DNA of 64,000 nt from Nocardioides marmoriginsengisoli. GTDB lineage: Bacteria > Actinomycetota > Actinomycetes > Propionibacteriales > Nocardioidaceae. The translations under genes were made by a program, and so were the position numbers. Position 1 is the stretch's first letter. Every line of letters starts with the position of its first letter. Location: positions 372,001 to 436,000 of the forward strand of contig NZ_RJSE01000007.1 in NCBI RefSeq assembly GCF_003725695.1, in the 5' to 3' direction. Under the pieces are notes generated by a model. The model saw only the letters and a list, made by a program, of their open reading frames with translations. It was not told where the DNA came from and made no database searches. Positions 60,205 through 64,000 of this stretch are shown piece by piece.

Positions 60205-60269
60205 CTCCGGCGTACTCGACTGCATCGTGGGCCCACTCGGCCGACGTCATGGGCCCGTTCGACGTTCAG

Positions 60270-60275
60270 TAGCCT
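60270..60275 (+). promoter_or_regulatory. -10 box for lysS
   Basis: TAGCCT ends seven bases before ATG 60283, suggesting a leaderless or nearly leaderless lysS mRNA. Confidence 0.45.
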
Positions 60276-60282
60276 TGCGCCC

Positions 60283-61797
60283 ATGACTGACCAGCCCGAA
60301 TCCGACGTTGACGACCTGCCCGAGCAGATGCAGGTACGCCGGGAGAAGCGGGCGCGGCTGCTGGAGTCCGGACGCGAGGCGTACCCGATCGCGGTCGAGC
60401 GGACCCACACGGTCAAGGAGATCCGGGAGACCTACGACCCGCTGCTCGAATCGGGCGAGATCGAGCCGGACACGATGACCGGGCAGATCGTCTCGATCGT
60501 CGGCCGGGTGATCTTCCTGCGCAACACCGGCAAGCTCTGCTTCGTCCGGCTCCGCGAGGGCGACGGGTCCGAGCTCCAGGTGATGCTGTCGCTGGCCAGC
60601 GTCGGCGAGGACGCGCTGGCGGACTTCAAGGCGCTGGTCGACCTCGGCGACCTGCTGGCGGTGACCGGCGAGGTGATCACCAGCCGCCGCGGCGAGCTCT
60701 CGGTGCAGGCGTCCAGCTGGCAGATCGCCGCCAAGACCCTGCGGCCGCTGCCCAACGAGCACAAGCCGCTCTCCGACGAGGCCCGGATCCGGCTGCGGTA
60801 CGTCGACATGATGATCCGCCCCGAGGCCCGCGACATGGTCCGGACCAAGGCCGCCGTGCTGCGGAGCCTGCGCAGCACCCTCGACGCGCAGGGCTACCTG
60901 GAGGTCGAGACGCCGATCCTCCAGCTCACCAACGGCGGTGCCGCGGCCCGGCCGTTCCGGACGCACCTGAACGCCCTCGACCAGCCGATGCTGCTGCGGA
61001 TCGCCCTGGAGCTCGACCTCAAGCGGGCGATGATCGGCGGCGTCGACCGGGTCTACGAGATCGGCCGGACCTTCCGCAACGAGGGGCTCGACTCCACCCA
61101 CGCTGCCGAGTTCTCGATGCTCGAGGCCTACCAGGCGTACGGCGACCAGTTCACCATGATGCAGCTGACCAGGGACCTGGTGCTGAACGCCGCCCGCGAG
61201 GTCGGCCGGACCGTCGTACCGGGCCGGGACGGTTCCGAGATCGACCTGGAGGCCGAGTGGCGGCAGGCGCCGATCCTCGACCTGGTCTCGGACGCGCTCG
61301 GTGAGGAGATCACCGTCGAGACGAGTGTCGAGGCGCTGGTCGCGCACGCCGGGAAGCGCGATGTCGAGCTGCAGCCGAAATGGGGTGCCGAGGAGATCGT
61401 GGTCGAGCTCTACGAGCAGCTCGTCGAGGATTCCCTGATCACCCCGACTTTCGTCATGGATTATCCGGCGGCGGTGAAGCCGCTCGCGAAGAGCCACCGG
61501 TCCAAGAATGGTTTGAACGAGGCCTGGGATCTGATCATCAACGGCGTCGAACTGGCACCGGCCTATTCCGAGCTCAACGACCCCGTCGTCCAGCGCGAAC
61601 GGCTGACCGCCCAGTCCCTGCTGGCCGCCGCGGGCGACCCGGAGGCGATGGAGCTGGACGAGGTCTTCCTCCGGGCGATGGAGTACGGAATGCCGCCCGC
61701 CGGCGGAATGGGAATGGGCGTCGACCGGCTGATCATGCTGCTCACCGGAGCCGGTATTAGGGAAACCATTCTGTTTCCGCTCCTGCGTCCGGAGTAA
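60283..61797 (+). CDS. lysS: Lysine-tRNA ligase, class II
   Basis: 504 residues. The N-terminal OB-fold (about 60-150) binds the tRNA anticodon. The class II catalytic core has motif 2 in FRNEGLDSTHAAEFSMLE and motif 3 in GMGMGVDRLIMLL near the C-terminus. Most bacterial LysRS have HNPEF in motif 2; here it is HAAEF, while the Glu and Phe are kept. The IALELDLKRAMIGG segment also differs from the common IAPELYLKRLVVGG. It may belong to the LysX-like branch, without the membrane synthase domain. A hairpin follows the stop. Confidence 0.92.
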   Translation: MTDQPESDVDDLPEQMQVRREKRARLLESGREAYPIAVERTHTVKEIRETYDPLLESGEIEPDTMTGQIVSIVGRVIFLRNTGKLCFVRLREGDGSELQVMLSLASVGEDALADFKALVDLGDLLAVTGEVITSRRGELSVQASSWQIAAKTLRPLPNEHKPLSDEARIRLRYVDMMIRPEARDMVRTKAAVLRSLRSTLDAQGYLEVETPILQLTNGGAAARPFRTHLNALDQPMLLRIALELDLKRAMIGGVDRVYEIGRTFRNEGLDSTHAAEFSMLEAYQAYGDQFTMMQLTRDLVLNAAREVGRTVVPGRDGSEIDLEAEWRQAPILDLVSDALGEEITVETSVEALVAHAGKRDVELQPKWGAEEIVVELYEQLVEDSLITPTFVMDYPAAVKPLAKSHRSKNGLNEAWDLIINGVELAPAYSELNDPVVQRERLTAQSLLAAAGDPEAMELDEVFLRAMEYGMPPAGGMGMGVDRLIMLLTGAGIRETILFPLLRPE

Positions 61798-61807
61798 TAT
61801 GACCTGA

Positions 61808-61827
61808 CGGCATTCGCGGGAATGCCG
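61808..61827 (+). terminator. Hairpin between lysS and lsr2
   Basis: A perfect 8-bp stem CGGCATTC/GAATGCCG with loop GCGG, 11 bases after the lysS stop. It may terminate or attenuate lysS transcription. Confidence 0.6.
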
Positions 61828-61853
61828 ATCCGGGCCAACGAAAAGGAATTCTC

Positions 61854-62162
61854 ATGGCGCAGAAGGTCAACATCGTCCTGGTCGACGACATCGATGGCAC
61901 CGACGCTGAGGAAACGGTCAGCTTCGCCCTGGACGGCCGCGAGTACGAGATCGACCTGAACAGCAAGAATGCCGCGAAGCTGCGCGATGCCCTGGCGCCG
62001 TACCTCGGCCACGCCCGTCGCGGCGGCGGCCGCAAGCGCGCCCGTTCCGGTGGGCCGAGCCCGGCCGAGATCCGGTCCTGGGCCCGCGAGAACGGGTTCA
62101 AGGTCCCCGACCGCGGCCGCGTCTCCTCGCACGTGCGCGACGCCTACCTGGCCTCGCACTGA
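61854..62162 (+). CDS. lsr2: Lsr2 nucleoid-associated protein
   Basis: 102 residues. An H-NS-like xenogeneic silencer that bridges AT-rich DNA. The N-terminal dimerisation domain (KVNIVLVDDIDGTDAEET) is followed by a basic linker and a C-terminal DNA-binding domain, IRSWARENGFKVPDRGRVS, with the RGR minor-groove motif (about residues 87-89). An AAAAGGA ribosome-binding site precedes the ATG. The lysS-lsr2 order is common in actinobacteria, although clpC, often next, is replaced here by a two-component system. Confidence 0.96.
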   Translation: MAQKVNIVLVDDIDGTDAEETVSFALDGREYEIDLNSKNAAKLRDALAPYLGHARRGGGRKRARSGGPSPAEIRSWARENGFKVPDRGRVSSHVRDAYLASH

Positions 62163-62232
62163 TTCAGTCCCCCGGGCGGGGGAGCCCAGAGTGACTCGGA
62201 GTTCCCCCGGGCGAGGGTTCCAGGCTGCGCGC

Positions 62233-63489
62233 ATGTCCGGGCAGTCTGATCGCATGCAGCCAGACGTGCACGACTTCCGCGAACGCCTCCGCGCCGTACC
62301 CGTCGCCTACTGGGTGCTCGCCGGAGTGCTCGGTGCAGCGCTGTACATCCTGGGGAGCGTGACACCGCAGGCCTACGGGGTGTTCGGCAACGGGATGAAC
62401 GCGGAGGAGTTCTTCAGGCAGCTTGCCGGCATCGGTGTGCTGCTGGCGGCCGCGTCACCGGTGATCGCTCTGGTGGCTCCTCGGACGGCCCTGGCCACGG
62501 CAGTCACGCTGCCGGTGATCCTGTTCCTGCTGGCGAACCAGCATCAGTGGCCGTTCACGATGTTCCTCGCGGTTCTCGCGGTGGCGGTCTGCACGATGCG
62601 CGATCGGCAGGTCCTCGCCTGGCTCTTCGGCCTCTTCGCGATGGTGTTTCCGATCTCGCTGGTGTTCTGGGGTTCGATGGTGACCCCGGACGGTGCGTTG
62701 ATCGATCTGCGGTCCTACGGCGACCCGTTCGACAGCCTGGTGACCGTCACCCTCTACGCGATCGGAGTGCTCCTGGCGCTTGGAGCCGGGGCGTTGTTCC
62801 GCTCCCGGGTCGCAGCCGGCGTGGCTGGCCGCCGTGCGCTGGCCCGCGCCGGACAGGTCGAGGAGCAGGCGACCGTCGTCGGCGAACGCGCCCGCCTCGC
62901 CCGGGACCTGCACGACGTGGTCGCGCACCACGTCTCCCTGATCGCTGTCCGGGCCGAGACGGCGCCGTACACGAACACGGATCTCGATGAGCCCGCTCGC
63001 GCGGTGCTGGCCGAGATCGCCGCCGATGCGCGGCTGGCGCTGGACGAGCTCCGCGGAGTCCTGGGGATCCTGGGCCGCTCGGGAGGGGACGCTGAGCGGA
63101 TGCCGCAGCCCGGCTGGTCGGACATCGGAGCACTGGTCGAACGCAGCCGTGGTGCGGGCTCGGTGGTGATGGTCCGCGGCGATGGTGCTGACAGCGGCGA
63201 CGTCGCGCCGTCGGTCGGCTACGCGGCGTACCGGGTCGTCCAGGAGGCGCTGACCAACGCCCGCAAGCACGCGCCCGGCAGACCGGTCACCGTGTCACTG
63301 ACCCGTACCGACCCGATGGTCGTCGTCCGGGTCGGTACGCCGCTGCGAGGCGATGCCGTCGATGACGGCATCGGGCACGGCCTGCTCGGCATGCGGGAAC
63401 GGGTCGAGAGCCTCGACGGCCGCCTGATGGCCGGCGCGGTTGACGACGAATTCGTCGTCGAGGCAACACTGCCGCAAGGAACGGCGTGA
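62233..63489 (+). CDS. Two-component sensor histidine kinase (HisKA_3/NarL type)
   Basis: 418 residues from ATG 62233; CAGGCT six bases upstream is a one-mismatch -10 box and supports it, while ATG 62254 is possible. Five or six transmembrane helices fill the first 195 residues with no large sensor domain outside. RARLARDLHDVVAHHVSLIAV (about 219-239) is the phospho-acceptor H-box. EALTNARKHAPG (N-box) and GIGHGLLGMRERV (G-box) form a shortened ATPase domain. The signal is unknown; the membrane part itself probably senses envelope state. The response regulator gene overlaps by four bases. Confidence 0.9.
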   Translation: MSGQSDRMQPDVHDFRERLRAVPVAYWVLAGVLGAALYILGSVTPQAYGVFGNGMNAEEFFRQLAGIGVLLAAASPVIALVAPRTALATAVTLPVILFLLANQHQWPFTMFLAVLAVAVCTMRDRQVLAWLFGLFAMVFPISLVFWGSMVTPDGALIDLRSYGDPFDSLVTVTLYAIGVLLALGAGALFRSRVAAGVAGRRALARAGQVEEQATVVGERARLARDLHDVVAHHVSLIAVRAETAPYTNTDLDEPARAVLAEIAADARLALDELRGVLGILGRSGGDAERMPQPGWSDIGALVERSRGAGSVVMVRGDGADSGDVAPSVGYAAYRVVQEALTNARKHAPGRPVTVSLTRTDPMVVVRVGTPLRGDAVDDGIGHGLLGMRERVESLDGRLMAGAVDDEFVVEATLPQGTA

Positions 63490-64000
63490 GCCTCGAACCG
63501 GTCAGGGTGGTCGTGGCTGACGACCAACCGGTGATCTGCGCCGGCTTCGCAGCACTGCTGGCTGCGCAGGACGGCATCGAGGTCACCGGTACGGCGGCGA
63601 ACGGCCGCGAGCTGATGACCCTGGTCGCCGCCGACCCGCCGGACGTCGCCCTGGTGGACATCCGGATGCCCGTCCTCGACGGTATCGAGGCGACCAGGCT
63701 GATCACCCGTGACCACCCGACGCGGGTGCTGATCCTGACCACCTTCGACCTCGATGCCTACGTCTACGACGCGATCCGTGCCGGGGCCAGCGGGTTCCTA
63801 CTCAAGGACGTCACCGCCGACCGCCTCGTGGACGGTGTCCGGATGATCGCCGAGGGGTCGATGCTGCTGGGGCCGACGGTGAGTCGCCGACTGGTCGCCG
63901 ACTTCGCGCGCGGACCGCGAACCTCGGCCCGGGTCCAGGTGTCGGAGGTCTTGAGCCCCCGCGAGTACGAGGTCCTCCTGAACCTCGCCCAGGGCCGGTC
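63486..64000 (+). CDS. LuxR/NarL-family response regulator (3' end outside window)
   Basis: At least 171 residues, cut by the window end. The receiver domain begins VRVVVADDQPVICAGF, with the phospho-acceptor Asp in VALVDIRMPVLDG and the switch Thr/Lys in LTTF and GFLLKD. A LuxR-type helix-turn-helix begins with LSPREYEVLLNLAQG at the very end. It pairs with the histidine kinase just upstream (GTGA overlap) and should bind DNA when phosphorylated. Target genes cannot be told. Confidence 0.92.
   Translation, partial: MSLEPVRVVVADDQPVICAGFAALLAAQDGIEVTGTAANGRELMTLVAADPPDVALVDIRMPVLDGIEATRLITRDHPTRVLILTTFDLDAYVYDAIRAGASGFLLKDVTADRLVDGVRMIAEGSMLLGPTVSRRLVADFARGPRTSARVQVSEVLSPREYEVLLNLAQGR

Noticed and set aside
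60126-60238. CRISPR array
   Set aside because: Units are 22 bp in direct tandem with no separate spacers, and no cas genes are present.
1-64000. Prophage, transposon or recently transferred island
   Set aside because: No integrase, transposase or attachment repeats were seen, and base composition is even apart from short AT-richer gaps.

Overview
The window is a 64 kb stretch of high-GC (about 70%) chromosome from an actinobacterium. Gene content and order point to Nocardioides or a close relative in the Nocardioidaceae: topA-tmk-holB, tilS-hpt-ftsH-folEPBK, panCD-nadBC-coaX-lysS-lsr2, frequent GTG starts, GTGA/ATGA stop-start overlaps, and many promoters that suggest leaderless mRNAs. The genus is my inference; no 16S rRNA or marker search was possible. 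I see no insertion sequence, prophage, rRNA or CRISPR array. No gap between genes exceeds about 250 bases.

Layout. 1-3.2 kb: the end of topA, then tmk and holB (DNA replication). 3.2-6.9 kb: a membrane-anchored TAP-type alpha/beta-hydrolase, tRNA-Thr(CGU), and a membrane protein with a decayed metallophosphoesterase fold. 7-12.2 kb: a cell-surface block with a secreted beta-helix protein carrying thrombospondin type 3 calcium repeats and three related LPXTG sortase substrates, with a PaaI-type thioesterase between the last two. 12.2-15.2 kb: an SDR, DapB-like dehydrogenase and metallo-hydrolase operon behind a KstR-like operator. 15.2-19.1 kb: a TPP riboswitch and a thiamine ABC transporter (thiB, thiP, thiQ-like). 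19.1-24.9 kb: PAP2 membrane protein, NlpC/P60 hydrolase, acyl-CoA oxidase, methyltransferase and (minus strand) inorganic pyrophosphatase. 25-36.5 kb: PBP4, an HEXXH zinc protease, tilS, hpt, ftsH, the folate operon folE-folP-folB-folK, DUF3180 and a coiled-coil membrane protein. 36.6-40.1 kb: an osmoprotectant (OpuC-type) ABC transporter with its ATPase divergent from the permeases.

40.1-54.4 kb is the most distinctive region, a cell-wall polyol-phosphate polymer (teichoic-acid-like) locus. It has three large glycosyltransferase-2/CDP-glycerol glycerophosphotransferase (TagF-like) fusions, a Bcs1-like enzyme that should make CDP-ribitol, a sulfotransferase-like protein, an SGNH/DUF6270-type protein that seems to start at an ATC codon, and an unusually small adenylate-forming enzyme. 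The reading is that CDP-ribitol is made, polymerised by the TagF-like domains, glycosylated by the GT2 domains, and perhaps further decorated.

54.5-64 kb: DUF2520, panC, panD, nadB, nadC and coaX (pantothenate, NAD and CoA cofactors), then lysS, the nucleoid protein gene lsr2, and a histidine kinase/response regulator pair; the regulator is cut by the window end. Two intergenic gaps 23 kb apart share a 22-bp repeat unit in opposite orientation.
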